Positions 15,656 through 24,662 are shown, counted from the first letter of the stretch. The stretch is 38,529 nucleotides of DNA from Thermoleophilia bacterium UBA2241 (GCA_002347645.1 DDYF01000052.1:1-38529), one strand, 5' to 3'. Program-made: numbers and translations. The notes: generated by a model not told the origin, from the letters alone.

Positions 15656-17002
15656 TCAGGCCGTCTTTCGCTCCGGGTTGTAGAGCGGCAGCCGGGCGAC
15701 GTGCGCGGCGACCTGCTCGTAGTGATGATCGACCGTGAGCTCGAGCTTCACCCTCGTGCCGGGCTTCGCGAGGTCGGGGCGCATGCGGGCGATGGCGATG
15801 TGGCGCTGGAGCATCGGCGAGTACATGAAGCTCGTCGCGTAGCCGGCCTGCCCGAGAGCGACGCCGCTCCCGCCCTGACCTCCGGAGGCGGCGGCGCCCC
15901 CGGCTCCCGCGGCATCCTCGTAGAGCATCGAGTCGCCGATCACCGGCGTGTGGTCCTTCGGCGGTATGAGGCCGGCCTCGTCGTAGACCTGGTCGTAGTC
16001 CTGCCAGTCGAGGACCAGGCCGCGCATCGCCCAGCGCGACGTCTTGCCGGCGATCTCGGCTTCGAGTGCGCGACGACCGACGAAGGCGCGGTCGTCGCGC
16101 TTGAGGTCGCCGAACATCCAGCCCCAGCCGAGCTCGAGCGGTGTGGAACGGTGGGCGTCGTTGAACGCGTAGCGGCTCGAATCGAAGTCGGCGCCGAGCT
16201 CGAGCATGCCGGCCTCGATGCGCAGCATGTTCAGGGCATCGAGGCCGAATTGCTGCACGCCGTGACCCTGCACCGCGTCCCAGAGCTCGTCCCAGACGCG
16301 GAGGCCGTCGCCGGCGTCGACCCAGATCTCGTAGCCGAGGTCGCCGGTGAAGCCGGTGCGACTCACCGTGACCGCCGCACCGCCGATCTTGCCCGCAGTC
16401 ACGCCGAAGTACGGGAGCGTCTCGGCCTGCGGGACCAGCTTCGCGAGCAGCCCGCGCGAGCGCGGGCCCTGGAGCGCGAGCGTCCCCATGTCGTCGCTTA
16501 CCTCGTCGATGCGGACGTCCAGGCGACCGACCCGATCGGCGAACCAGGCGAGGTTGGGTTCGGCGCTCGTCAGCAGGTACTCGTTCACGCTAGGTCGAGA
16601 CTGCGGCAAGTGAAGGACGACGCCGTCCTCGACGACGAAGCCGTCGTCGTCAAGCCAGCACGTGTACTGCGCGCGACCGGGCGGGCATGCCCAGATGTCG
16701 CGCGCAAGCACGCCGGCGAGAAACGCCTCGGCGTCCGGCCCGCCGATCCGGTACTTGTAGAGCGGGCTCGAATCGAAGATGCCGGCCGCGTTGCGGACGG
16801 CGAAGTACTCCGCCTTGTCACTCAGCTGGTAGCGGCCGGCGGCGAGGTAGTTGGACCAGTGACTCCAGAGCTGGACCTGGTTCAGCGCCGCCGTGCGCGC
16901 GTGGAACGGTGACGTCCTGACGACGGCGGCTTCGCCGGCGTCGCGCGTCGCGCCCGCGCCGCGCGGCGCGTCCGTCTTCTTCTGTCCCTCGCGCTTCGGC
17001 AT
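15656..17002 (-). CDS. GcvT-like aminomethyltransferase / folate-dependent demethylase family
   Basis: A 448-aa member of the GcvT fold, which moves one-carbon units between a substrate and tetrahydrofolate. Characteristic pieces: YTCWLDDDGFVVEDGVVLHL, whose Asp corresponds to the catalytic one, TLALQGPRSRGLLAKL, SRTGFTGDLGYEIWV and GLDALNMLRIEAGM. The C-terminal beta-barrel contains a Gly/Ala-rich insertion. It is longer than glycine-cleavage T-protein and no gcvH or gcvP is near, so a THF-dependent N- or O-demethylase of the DmdA/LigM kind is plausible. ATG 17002 begins MPKREG; upstream in-frame codons lack a good ribosome binding site. It is the first gene of a two-gene operon with the flavoenzyme. 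Confidence 0.85.
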   Translation of the reverse strand: MPKREGQKKTDAPRGAGATRDAGEAAVVRTSPFHARTAALNQVQLWSHWSNYLAAGRYQLSDKAEYFAVRNAAGIFDSSPLYKYRIGGPDAEAFLAGVLARDIWACPPGRAQYTCWLDDDGFVVEDGVVLHLPQSRPSVNEYLLTSAEPNLAWFADRVGRLDVRIDEVSDDMGTLALQGPRSRGLLAKLVPQAETLPYFGVTAGKIGGAAVTVSRTGFTGDLGYEIWVDAGDGLRVWDELWDAVQGHGVQQFGLDALNMLRIEAGMLELGADFDSSRYAFNDAHRSTPLELGWGWMFGDLKRDDRAFVGRRALEAEIAGKTSRWAMRGLVLDWQDYDQVYDEAGLIPPKDHTPVIGDSMLYEDAAGAGGAAASGGQGGSGVALGQAGYATSFMYSPMLQRHIAIARMRPDLAKPGTRVKLELTVDHHYEQVAAHVARLPLYNPERKTA

Positions 17003-17125
17003 GGCGCATTCATACCCGCCTTGGGCGGACCGCCACCCCGTATGCAGTGAGGCCGCGAGTCGCGGAGGCACTCATCACGCTCACGCACTGCCTCGACGTC
17101 GTTCGCGCGGCGTATCATCGACGTC

Positions 17126-18184
17126 GTGAGCGCGAAGCCCGAAACGGACGCAGCCGGCCCCGTCGACTGGCTCCTCGCCTCCGAGGAACCGGCGCTGCGC
17201 TACCGCGTGCTGACCGAGTTGCTCGGCCAGCCGGCGGAGGGCGGCGAGGCGGCGCGGGCGCGGCGCGCGATCATGACGCGGGGCACCGCGCCCGCGATCC
17301 TCGCCGCCCAGAACGCCGACGGGCACTTCGGCCGCCCCGGCGCCTTCTACAACGACAAGTACTGCGGCACGGTCTGGCAGCTCATCGTGCTGGCCGAGCT
17401 CGGCGCGGACCCCGCGGACGCGCGCGTCCGCACCGCCTGCGAGGCCATCCTCCGCGACTCCCAGGAGCCCGAGTCGGGCGGCTTCTCCCTCGAGTGCAGC
17501 AAGAAGCGCGGCGGCGGGCTCCCTAGCGGCCTCATCCCCTGCCTCACCGGCAACATGGTCTTCAGCCTCGTCCGCCTGGGTTGCCTCGACGACCCGCGCC
17601 TGCAGCGCGCCGTCGACTGGATCGCGACCTGGCAGCGCTTCGACGACGGGAACGGCGAGGCGCCGCGCGGCGGCCCCTACGACCGCTACCAGATGTGCTG
17701 GGGCACGCACACCTGCCACATGGGCGTCGTCAAGGCGCTCAAGGGCCTCGCCGAGATCCCGCCCGGGCGCCGCTCCCCCGCCGTCCGGCGCACCATCGCC
17801 GACGGCACGGAGCACCTCCTCCGCCACCACGTCCACAAGCGCAGCCACGACCTGACGAAGGTCTCCAAGCCGAGCTGGCGCCGCTTCAACTTCCCCCTGA
17901 TGTGGCAGACCGACGCGCTCGAGATCCTCGGGGTGTTCGCCAAGCTCGGGGCAGCCACGCACGGGGCGCCGGCCACAGGTCAGCGCCCCGACAGCCCGCT
18001 CCTCGACCCGCGTGCCCGAGAGGCGCTCGACCTCGTCGCAAGCAAGCAGGACACGCAGGGTCGCTGGAGACTCGACAACACGCAGAACGGCAGGTTCCTC
18101 GTCGACATCGAGGCCAAGGGCAAGCCCAGCCGCTGGGTCACGCTGCGCGCGCTGACGGTGCTGCAGGCGGCGGGGCGGCCGTAG
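17126..18184 (+). CDS. Terpene-cyclase-like alpha/alpha-toroid protein
   Basis: A 352-aa soluble protein built from repeated helical hairpins of the squalene-cyclase/prenyltransferase toroid fold (ILAAQNADGHFGRPGAFYNDKY, then TVWQLIVLAELG, and near the end SKQDTQGRWRLDNTQNG). It lacks the DXDD acid of real squalene-hopene cyclases and is about half their length, so it is probably not a cyclase. Similar proteins are common and often mis-named. Several Cys residues (YCGTVW, LECSKK, MCWGTHTCHMG) could bind metal. GTG 17126 lies seven bases after a TATCAT box (17113-17118) with no ribosome binding site, suggesting a leaderless mRNA. A fragment of this gene seems present at 4613. Confidence 0.75.
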   Translation: MSAKPETDAAGPVDWLLASEEPALRYRVLTELLGQPAEGGEAARARRAIMTRGTAPAILAAQNADGHFGRPGAFYNDKYCGTVWQLIVLAELGADPADARVRTACEAILRDSQEPESGGFSLECSKKRGGGLPSGLIPCLTGNMVFSLVRLGCLDDPRLQRAVDWIATWQRFDDGNGEAPRGGPYDRYQMCWGTHTCHMGVVKALKGLAEIPPGRRSPAVRRTIADGTEHLLRHHVHKRSHDLTKVSKPSWRRFNFPLMWQTDALEILGVFAKLGAATHGAPATGQRPDSPLLDPRAREALDLVASKQDTQGRWRLDNTQNGRFLVDIEAKGKPSRWVTLRALTVLQAAGRP

Positions 18185-18352
18185 CCTGCGCCCTGTCGCC
18201 CGCGCGCCCCCGCCCTCTAGCTCGACGTGATTCCATGCAGCTTGCAGGTCTGCCGCAAGTCCTCGTCGTCGAGCTCGATCCCGGAACGCTCGACGTGCGT
18301 GCCGAGACCCTGAACAGCAGGTCGGGCGCGCTCCTGGTCGTGAAGCGGCGGC

Positions 18353-18739
18353 TCACCCGTTGGCCAGGAACCGCCGCTGCGCCGTGCGAACGGCCGGGAC
18401 GACGAGCGCCAGGTCTCCCTCTCTCAGAAGACGAGCCGGCGACACGTCGTCGAGCGTCGGGTTGAGACCCTGGAACCAGGCCTGCGCCGTCTCAGGCCCG
18501 TCGGAATCGGCGATGCACTGGGCGATGGCGTACGCGTGCCGCAGGCGCGTCTCGACGTCCTTGCCCGGTCGCCGGCCCTCCCCCCACTGCCGGACGGCCC
18601 GCGTCTCCTTTACAGACCCGATGTACGCGACCAGTGTCGCGCCGAGCAGCTCGCGCAGCCGACGAGCGACTTCCGGGAACGGCAGACGCATCGCATCGTC
18701 GAAGCACTTCAGTTCGGGGCGTGGCAGCTGAACGCTCAT
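18353..18739 (-). CDS. MbcA/Xre-like antitoxin (DUF2384-type), orphan
   Basis: A 128-aa protein with a helix-turn-helix-like core (LGATLVAYIGSVKETRAVRQW, GRRPGKDVETRLRHAYAIAQCI) and a C-terminal toxin-binding segment (AWFQGLNPTLDDVSPARLLREG). This is the layout of antitoxins that neutralise RES-domain NAD-degrading toxins, such as Mycobacterium tuberculosis MbcA. The RES toxin normally follows at once, but the bases after the stop at 18353 hold no RES frame. It is therefore an orphan, or a remnant kept as a repressor. ATG 18739 directly follows GGAGG; a TATCAT box precedes GTG 18793, the alternative start. Confidence 0.7.
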   Translation of the reverse strand: MSVQLPRPELKCFDDAMRLPFPEVARRLRELLGATLVAYIGSVKETRAVRQWGEGRRPGKDVETRLRHAYAIAQCIADSDGPETAQAWFQGLNPTLDDVSPARLLREGDLALVVPAVRTAQRRFLANG

Positions 18740-18982
18740 TCCTCCACCTTCCGGAAGCTCACCGGCAGCGTGCTCTGCCGGTTCTTCACGCACATGATAC
18801 CACCCTGAATCACATTCGAGAAGGCATACTCATTCCCCGAGCTGACGGTCGGTTCGTCGTGACCGAAGCAGCGCCGCGCGCTCGTGGGGCCGGCGTTGCC
18901 AGCGCGGGCGAGCGCGGGGCATTGTGCCACCGCGGCCTCTCCCCTACCATCAGCGCACGACAACCTTGGAAGTGGGGGACAC

Positions 18983-20647
18983 ATGTCTCGCGTCGTCGTC
19001 ATCGTCGTCACCATCGTTCTTGCACTGATCGTCACGACCGCGCCGGCACTCGCCGAGGTGCCGTACGCGGTCCCGACGCCGGCGGCCACCGGCGTGGGCA
19101 CGCAGAGCTCGCCCTTCATCAGCGGCTCCACGTGGGACCCGCGCGTCACCTGGGAGGACGACGCGAGCGGGCAGTGGGACCTCTTCTCCCTGTTCCGCGC
19201 GGTGCCGACGCTGGTGCCCGCCGGGGCGAGCGCCCAGCGACATCCGGTCGCCGAAGGCTACAAGGTCGTCTACGAGGACGACCGCGCCGGCAACTGGGAC
19301 ATCTTCGTCTACGACACCTTCCCCGGCGACGCCTACGACCCGCCGCCGGCCGTCCCCGAGACGCAGCTCACCAACGACGCCGCCGACCAACTCGACCCCG
19401 ACATCGACGGCGGCGTGGTGGCGTACGAGGATCGCAGCCGAGGCAATTGGGACATCGCGATCTACGACCTCAACGCCGGCACCTCGCGCTTCCTCACGTC
19501 CAACACCGCCGATCAGGTCGACCCTGCCATCGGCGACGGCAAGGTCGTGTGGGCCGACCGCCGCAACGGCAACTGGGACATCTACTGCTACGACCTCGTC
19601 AAGAAGTCCCTCAAGCGGCTGACGACGAACAAGGCAGCGCAGACCAGGCCGCACATCGGCGACGACGGCGTCGTCGTCTATCAGGATAAGCGCAACGGCG
19701 ACTGGGACGTGTATTCGTACAACCTCGCGACCGGCAAGGAGCGGCGCCTCACTTCCGAAGGGCACAACCAGACGGCGCCGCAGATCGACCGCGGACGCTC
19801 GGTCGTCTACGAGGACGCGCGCACGGGCATACCCCACATCTGGGTGTGCGACCTCAAGACCAGCCTCAACCGCCGCGTGACCGATGCGCCGGCGGCGCAG
19901 ACCGAGCCGTCACTGGCCGAGGCGAGCGTCGCCTGGCGTGACACGCAGGCCGACGCCGGCGACGTCCACATGACGTCCCTGCTCTACCCGTCACTCGACC
20001 TGGGGATGGACTACGACATGACGTCCAACCCGACACCCTACGACTCCACCGTGCGCTTCGAAGGCTACCTGCGCCTCGACTACCCGAGCGTCGAGGGACT
20101 CTCGGTGGTCGTCTCCGGCAGCGGAGGCACGCGCAAGGTCGCGGTGGCGCCGACCGACGTTGACGCGACCACCGGGCGCTACGCAGTGAAGCTGCGCCAC
20201 GTCGTGCGCAACGTCACCGTCCGCGCGCTGTTCAACGACCCGGGGCATCTGCCCGACAAGGCCGGCCCCGTCACGGTCAAGGCGTACGCCCTGCTCACGA
20301 GACCTTCGTTCACCAAGCTGCCGCGCGACACCGGCCCCGTTTACAGCTTCTACCGCGACTGCCTCGTGACCGGCTACCTGAAGCCGCGACACCGCGCCGG
20401 CAGCTCCGCGGTCAAGGTCCAGGTCTACAAGTACGTGACGGTGGTCACGCCGGGTGAGACACCGCACTGGGAGCTGGAGAAGTCCGTACGCGCCAAGGTC
20501 AAGGACTACGGCAGCTACAGCAGCTACCGGGTCATCGTCCGGTGCGGCGGCATGTTCGCCAGCAAGTGGAAGGTGCGCGCCGTCCACGCCGACGGCGATC
20601 ACGCCACGACGTCCTCGACCTTCAGCGCCGTACGGGAAGGAATGTAA
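18983..20647 (+). CDS. Secreted beta-propeller protein, TolB-like repeats
   Basis: A 554-aa exported protein with a signal peptide (MSRVVVIVVTIVLALIVTTA, cleavage after APALA). The first two-thirds hold seven copies of a motif of the form (V/A)xxEDxRxGNWDIxxYDL, for instance YEDDRAGNWDIFVYD, WADRRNGNWDIYCYDL and YQDKRNGDWDVYSYNL, which suggests one seven-bladed propeller. About 200 C-terminal residues follow with Ig-like beta character (DSTVRFEGYLRLDYPSVEG, TVRALFNDPGHL). No catalytic motif or sorting signal is seen. It may bind a cell-surface polymer or protein. ATG 18983 was chosen because it begins the signal peptide. Confidence 0.82.
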   Translation: MSRVVVIVVTIVLALIVTTAPALAEVPYAVPTPAATGVGTQSSPFISGSTWDPRVTWEDDASGQWDLFSLFRAVPTLVPAGASAQRHPVAEGYKVVYEDDRAGNWDIFVYDTFPGDAYDPPPAVPETQLTNDAADQLDPDIDGGVVAYEDRSRGNWDIAIYDLNAGTSRFLTSNTADQVDPAIGDGKVVWADRRNGNWDIYCYDLVKKSLKRLTTNKAAQTRPHIGDDGVVVYQDKRNGDWDVYSYNLATGKERRLTSEGHNQTAPQIDRGRSVVYEDARTGIPHIWVCDLKTSLNRRVTDAPAAQTEPSLAEASVAWRDTQADAGDVHMTSLLYPSLDLGMDYDMTSNPTPYDSTVRFEGYLRLDYPSVEGLSVVVSGSGGTRKVAVAPTDVDATTGRYAVKLRHVVRNVTVRALFNDPGHLPDKAGPVTVKAYALLTRPSFTKLPRDTGPVYSFYRDCLVTGYLKPRHRAGSSAVKVQVYKYVTVVTPGETPHWELEKSVRAKVKDYGSYSSYRVIVRCGGMFASKWKVRAVHADGDHATTSSTFSAVREGM

Positions 20648-20697
20648 GGGCGGCCGCCGTGCGACCGGAATCGAACGGGGCGGCGAAGGAGCGGACC

Positions 20698-21693
20698 ATG
20701 AAGGCGATCGTCCACGATGAATACGGGTCACCGGACGTCCTGCGACTGCAGGAGGTCGAGAAGCCCGCGGCCGGCGCAGGCGACGTGCTCGTCCGCGTGC
20801 ACGCGGCCGGTGTCGACCCGGGCGTGTGGCATTTGACGACCGGCGAGCCCTACATGGTGCGCGCCATGGGCCTCGGCCTGCGCGCGCCCAAGACCAAGGT
20901 CCGGGGCCTCGACTTCGCCGGCGAGGTGGAAGCGGTCGGCGCCGGCGTCAGGCGATTCCGGCCCGGCGACGAGGTCTTCGGCGCCTGCGAGCACGCCGGC
21001 GAGGGCTCCTTCGCCGAGCACACGCTCGCTTCACCGGAGCGCCTCGCGCTGAAGCCCGCGAACCTCAACTTCGAGCAGGCGGCGGCCGTCCCCGTGTCCG
21101 CCTGCACGGCGCTGCAGGGTCTCCGCGACCGCGGGCACATCGAGCAGGGACAGCACGTGCTCGTCACCGGCGCGGGCGGCGGCGTGGGCACGTTCGCCGT
21201 TCAGCTCGCCAACGTGTTCCATGCCGAGGTCACCGGCGTGTGCAGCAGGCCCAAGGTGGAACTCGTCCGGTCGATCGGCGCCGACCACGTGATCGACTGG
21301 ACGCGCGAGGACTTCACCAAAGGGAGCCGCCGCTACGACCTCATCCTCGACTGCGCGGGCAGGCGAGCGGTGACCGACCTTCGTCGTGCGCTCGCCCCGA
21401 AGGGCACCCTCGTCATCGTCGGCGGCCTCGGCGGCAACCGCTGGACGGGAGGCTACGGTCGCCAGATCCTCCGCGCCCCCGTCCTCAACCTCTTTGTGGG
21501 TCAGACCCTCCGGTCGCTCACCGCGAAGGTCACGGCGGCAGACCTCGACTTCCTGCGCGACCTCATCCAGGCCGGCAAGGTCGGGCCCGTCATCGCTCGC
21601 ACCTTCCCGTTGGCAGACGCCGCGGAGGTCGTCGGCCATCTGCATGAGAACCACCCGGCGGGGAAGGTCGTCGTCTCGGTCACCGCCGGCTAG
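20698..21693 (+). CDS. NAD(P)-dependent medium-chain dehydrogenase, quinone-reductase-like
   Basis: A 331-aa MDR-superfamily oxidoreductase. The GroES-like N-terminus (MKAIVHDEYGSPDVLRLQEV) is followed by the Rossmann fold GQHVLVTGAGGGVGTFAVQLA and the strand VTGVCSRPKVELVRSIGADHVID. The catalytic-zinc ligands of alcohol dehydrogenases are absent, as in zinc-free quinone or enone reductases. NADPH is the likely cofactor. Ribosome binding site GAAGGAG precedes ATG 20698. It lies 50 bp after the propeller gene, possibly on one transcript. Substrate unknown. Confidence 0.88.
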   Translation: MKAIVHDEYGSPDVLRLQEVEKPAAGAGDVLVRVHAAGVDPGVWHLTTGEPYMVRAMGLGLRAPKTKVRGLDFAGEVEAVGAGVRRFRPGDEVFGACEHAGEGSFAEHTLASPERLALKPANLNFEQAAAVPVSACTALQGLRDRGHIEQGQHVLVTGAGGGVGTFAVQLANVFHAEVTGVCSRPKVELVRSIGADHVIDWTREDFTKGSRRYDLILDCAGRRAVTDLRRALAPKGTLVIVGGLGGNRWTGGYGRQILRAPVLNLFVGQTLRSLTAKVTAADLDFLRDLIQAGKVGPVIARTFPLADAAEVVGHLHENHPAGKVVVSVTAG

Positions 21694-21866
21694 GAAGGCC
21701 GTCGCAGCGCGTAGACGCGCCACACGCCGGGCACGCCCTTGAGCTCGTGCTCGCCGCGGTCATCGAAGGCGAGGCCGGAGCCGGCCACGTGGCGCCACGC
21801 GAACCGGTGGCGCCCCGCAGCAGACGAACAGGTCCCCGGCGGCGTATCGGATTTGACCAAGGTCAG
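21690..21866 (-). pseudogene. C-terminal scrap of a class III adenylate cyclase-type gene
   Basis: The reading frame ending at 21690 contains HVAGSGLAFDDRGEHELKGV followed by PGVWRVYAL, the very characteristic C-terminal end of bacterial adenylate/guanylate cyclase domains. Upstream of about 21866 the homology disappears, and no start codon or catalytic domain is present. Its stop overlaps the end of the dehydrogenase gene by four bases. It is a gene tail left after deletion. Confidence 0.7.
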
Positions 21867-21963
21867 GACTCGCCATCGAAGGCGCCGGGTAACGTGCTCC
21901 CCGGCACGCACGCGCCCGCGGGCGAAGCGCGACGGGCGCTCCCTCTCGAGAACGGAGCCCGAC

Positions 21964-22287
21964 ATGCAGACCATCACCGCCGAGCAGTTCCCCGTGGCCG
22001 ACAACCCGCACGGCGTCGACGTGCGCCATATCCACACCAACCCGCACGTCGTGGTCTCGCAGATCACCTTGCGGCCCGGCGAGGTCGTCAAGCCGCACAA
22101 GGCGCCGGTGGACGCGTTCTTCTACGTCCTCGAAGGCACGGCGACGGTCGAGATCGAGGGCGAGATCGCCCAGGCCGCTCGCGACACGCTGATCCCGAGT
22201 GCCCCGAGGCACCTGCACAGCATCCGTAACGAGAGCGACGGCGTCGTGCGCTTCCTCGTCGTCAAGACACCGAACCCGAAGGGCTGA
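21964..22287 (+). CDS. Small cupin-domain protein
   Basis: A 107-aa single-domain cupin. Metal-binding motif 1 appears as PHKAPVDAFFYVLEGTATVEIEG and motif 2 as IPSAPRHLHSIRNESD. Such one-domain cupins bind a divalent metal and can be isomerases, dioxygenases or sensors; the substrate cannot be told. ATG 21964 follows GGAG. It stands alone between two pseudogenes, and the sequence shows no damage. Confidence 0.85.
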   Translation: MQTITAEQFPVADNPHGVDVRHIHTNPHVVVSQITLRPGEVVKPHKAPVDAFFYVLEGTATVEIEGEIAQAARDTLIPSAPRHLHSIRNESDGVVRFLVVKTPNPKG

Positions 22288-22305
22288 CGGGCCCCGCGCG
22301 CCGAC

Positions 22306-22556
22306 TCAGGCCAACGTGTCCAGGTGGTCCAGCGCGCCATCCAGGGCGTCGATCGCCTTGTCCATGTCCGCCTTGGACACGGTCAGCGAGGCGCCGATGC
22401 GCAGCGTGTTCGGCACGAAGCCGCCCAGGAGCACGCCCTTCTCCAGGCACTTGCCGAGCACGATGCTCGTCGGATAGGCGCTCGTGTCGCCGGTGAACGC
22501 GGTGTAGCGGTCCGCGGGGACAGTCGAAGAGGCGGGTGCCGTCCGGCATGACGAGG
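22306..22556 (-). pseudogene. C-terminal fragment of a class III aminotransferase-like gene
   Basis: Reading toward the stop at 22306, the segments RYTAFTGDTSAYPTSIVLGK, EKGVLLGGFVPNTLRIGASL and TVSKADMDKAIDALDGALDHL match the C-terminal end of PLP-dependent class III aminotransferases. About 70 codons upstream (near 22525) the frame shifts and soon loses homology (DGDHLVMPDGTRLFD in the other frame). The PLP-lysine domain is absent. It is a degenerate remnant close to a second, also damaged, aminotransferase on the opposite strand. Confidence 0.6.
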
Positions 22557-22941
22557 TGGTCGCCGTCGGGGATCGGGCGACGCTGTCACATCAGCGCTGC
22601 GCTGGCGGGACAGGCAGGCGTGCGTCTAGTGAGATCGGCCGCTACGACCGTAGCCTCAAGAGCTACGAGCCTCGGGCGACCGGGACGACGAGGAAGGTCG
22701 CCCAGCAGGCGCTGCACCTGGATGGCGACCACCCGTCGCGGCTGGTCGGGAATGGGCCGCACGTTCCGCGGTTCGCCGGGTAGCAGTGGCAGCGCCGAAG
22801 CGCCTCCGTCGTAAGGCGGCCGAGCGAATTGCGGCAATCGGCCGAGTCCACGCCGCTACACTGGTCCAGTCACGACCGCCGGAGTGCGGACGACAGCCAA
22901 GCGAACGGAGCCCGCCGCTGAGGCCGACCCAGGGAGTGGCC
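22557..22941. other. Non-coding stretch with no recognised gene
   Basis: About 385 bp lie between the aminotransferase fragment and the next aminotransferase start. Short open frames exist on both strands but have no recognisable motif and no ribosome binding site. A TACACT box at 22857-22862 could be a -10 element for the gene at 22942, without a well-placed -35. Confidence 0.4.
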
Positions 22942-24300
22942 ATGAGCAAGACGACCCCCGATCTCGTCACGCTGGAGGAAGCCCTCTCTTCGTCGCGCAC
23001 CGAGTCATTCGACCGCTACGACAGCTACGTCAACCCCGATCTCGCCGGCCTCCTCAAGCTCATCGGGTTCGACCGCCGCTTCGTGGCGGCCACCGGCTGC
23101 GTCGTGACCGACGACCAAGGCGAGCAGTATCTGGACTTCCTGGGCGGCTACGGCGCACTTGGGCTTGGTCACAATCACCCCGAGGTGATCGGCGCCGTCG
23201 ATGCCGTGGCGACGCTGCCGAACGTCCTTCACGTCACCGTGAGTGCTCTGACTGGGGCGCTTGCCGAGAGCCTTGCCGCGATCGCGCCGCCGGGACTGCG
23301 CAAGACCTTCTTCTGCAACAGCGGGGCCGAGGCCGTAGAGGGGCCCTCAAGCTGGCACGGGCCGCGACAGGGCGCACCGGCTTTCTCTCGTGCCACGGCG
23401 CCTTTCACGGCAAGAGCTTCGGTGCGCTGTCGGTCTGCGGCCGCACGAAGTACCAGGAGCCGTTCGCACCGCTGCTGGCCGGCTGTGACACCGTCCCGTT
23501 CGGGGACGAGGCGGCCCTGCGCGATGCACTTGCCGGCCGACTTCACGCCGCGTTCATCGTGGAACCGGTCCAGGGGGAGGCAGGCGTCATCGTCCCGCCG
23601 GACGGCTACCTCGCCGGAGCACAGACAGCTTGTCACGAGACCGGCACGCTCCTCATTGCCGACGAGGTCCAGACTGGGTTCGGCCGTACGGGCGCCATGT
23701 TCGGCTGCGAACACGATGGCGTGACGCCCGACATCATGGCCCTGGCCAAGACACTCGGAGGCGGCGTCATGCCGGCCGGCGCCTTCATGGCGACGGACGA
23801 GGTGTGGAAGGCCGGGTTCGGCGGCAGTCAACGCTGCACGATCCACACCTCGACGTTCGGTGGCAACGCCCGCGCTGCGGCCGCCGCTCTCAAGACCATC
23901 GAGGTCCTCGTGCGCGACGACCTTGCCGCGCGCGCTCGCGAGAAGGGAGAACACCTGCTCGCTGCGCTCCGCGAAGCCGCAGCCGGGTGTCCGTCCGTCG
24001 TCGAGGTGCGAGGCCGCGGCCTCATGGTCGGCGTCGAGTTTGCAGAATCGCGACTGGCACGGGGACTGAGCCGGGAGTATTTCGGAGCCGAAGTGGCGGC
24101 CGGCCTCCTCGACAGCCACGTGATCACCGCCTTCACTCTCAACAACCCCCGCGTGATCCGGTTCGAGCCGCCGCTGACGGTCCACCGACGAGGAGATCGA
24201 CACGGTCGCATCCGCCCTGCGCGAGACGTTGCGGACCCATGGAGGCTTCGTCCGCGCCTCTGTGCACCTTGGAGCCAAGCTGCTGCGGCGCAGCCTGGGC
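22942..24300 (+). pseudogene. Class III aminotransferase broken by two frameshifts
   Basis: A PLP-dependent aminotransferase of the acetylornithine/putrescine/4-aminobutyrate type: YLDFLGGYGALGLGHNHPEV, TFFCNSGAEAVEG, ADEVQTGFGRTG, the lysine region ALAKTLGGGVMPAGAFMAT and IHTSTFGGNARAAAAALKTI. One G is missing in the G-run at 23340-23343, switching frame from VEG to ALKLARAATG. One C is extra near 24182, after PPLTV, beyond which EEIDTVASALRETLRTHGGF continues in a third frame. No stop follows where the family ends. ATG 22942 has GGGAG upstream. Both indels are single-base, so sequencing error is possible; the missing stop argues for decay. Confidence 0.8.
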
Positions 24301-24521
24301 GAAGAAGGATATGGGCACGGGGCGGGGCGTAGGACCGGCTCCGGCTGCCCGCGCCCCCTGCGCCCGCACGACGACACCGGGCCGTCCGACCTCACGATCG
24401 CATGTGACGGGCAGCGCCTCCAGTGCTTTCGTCGTGCCGCTCGCGAAGTGCGTCGCCCGCAGGCCGCGAACGCTGGCAGGCAGACCCTGACGCCACCGCG
24501 CACTGACGCTCCTCGAGAGAC

Positions 24522-24577
24522 CTTGGCCAATTGGCCAACATGTTGGCCAATTGGCCAAGACCCGACTGCAGTATCAT
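24522..24577 (+). promoter_or_regulatory. 38-bp palindrome of four TTGGCCAA units plus -10 box
   Basis: Bases 24522-24559 form a perfect 38-bp palindrome: C, two tandem TTGGCCAA octamers, CATG, two more TTGGCCAA octamers, G. Each octamer is itself palindromic. The -10 box TATCAT (24572-24577) follows, so the repeats cover the -35 region of the promoter for the ATPase gene at 24663. It looks like a multi-site operator for a small dimeric repressor or activator. Confidence 0.75.
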
Positions 24578-24662
24578 CCGCACCAGGGACTCACTTGACC
24601 GCGCACACTCGCGTGTCGCCGCAAGGGGCCACACGCGACTTCACTCGGGGGAAGGACGCACC

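Noticed and set aside
13555..15738. Very long plus-strand open frame of about 727 codons
   Set aside because: It is antisense to the flavoenzyme gene, rich in Arg/Val/Gly/Glu low-complexity residues as expected from high-GC shadow frames, and matches no family.
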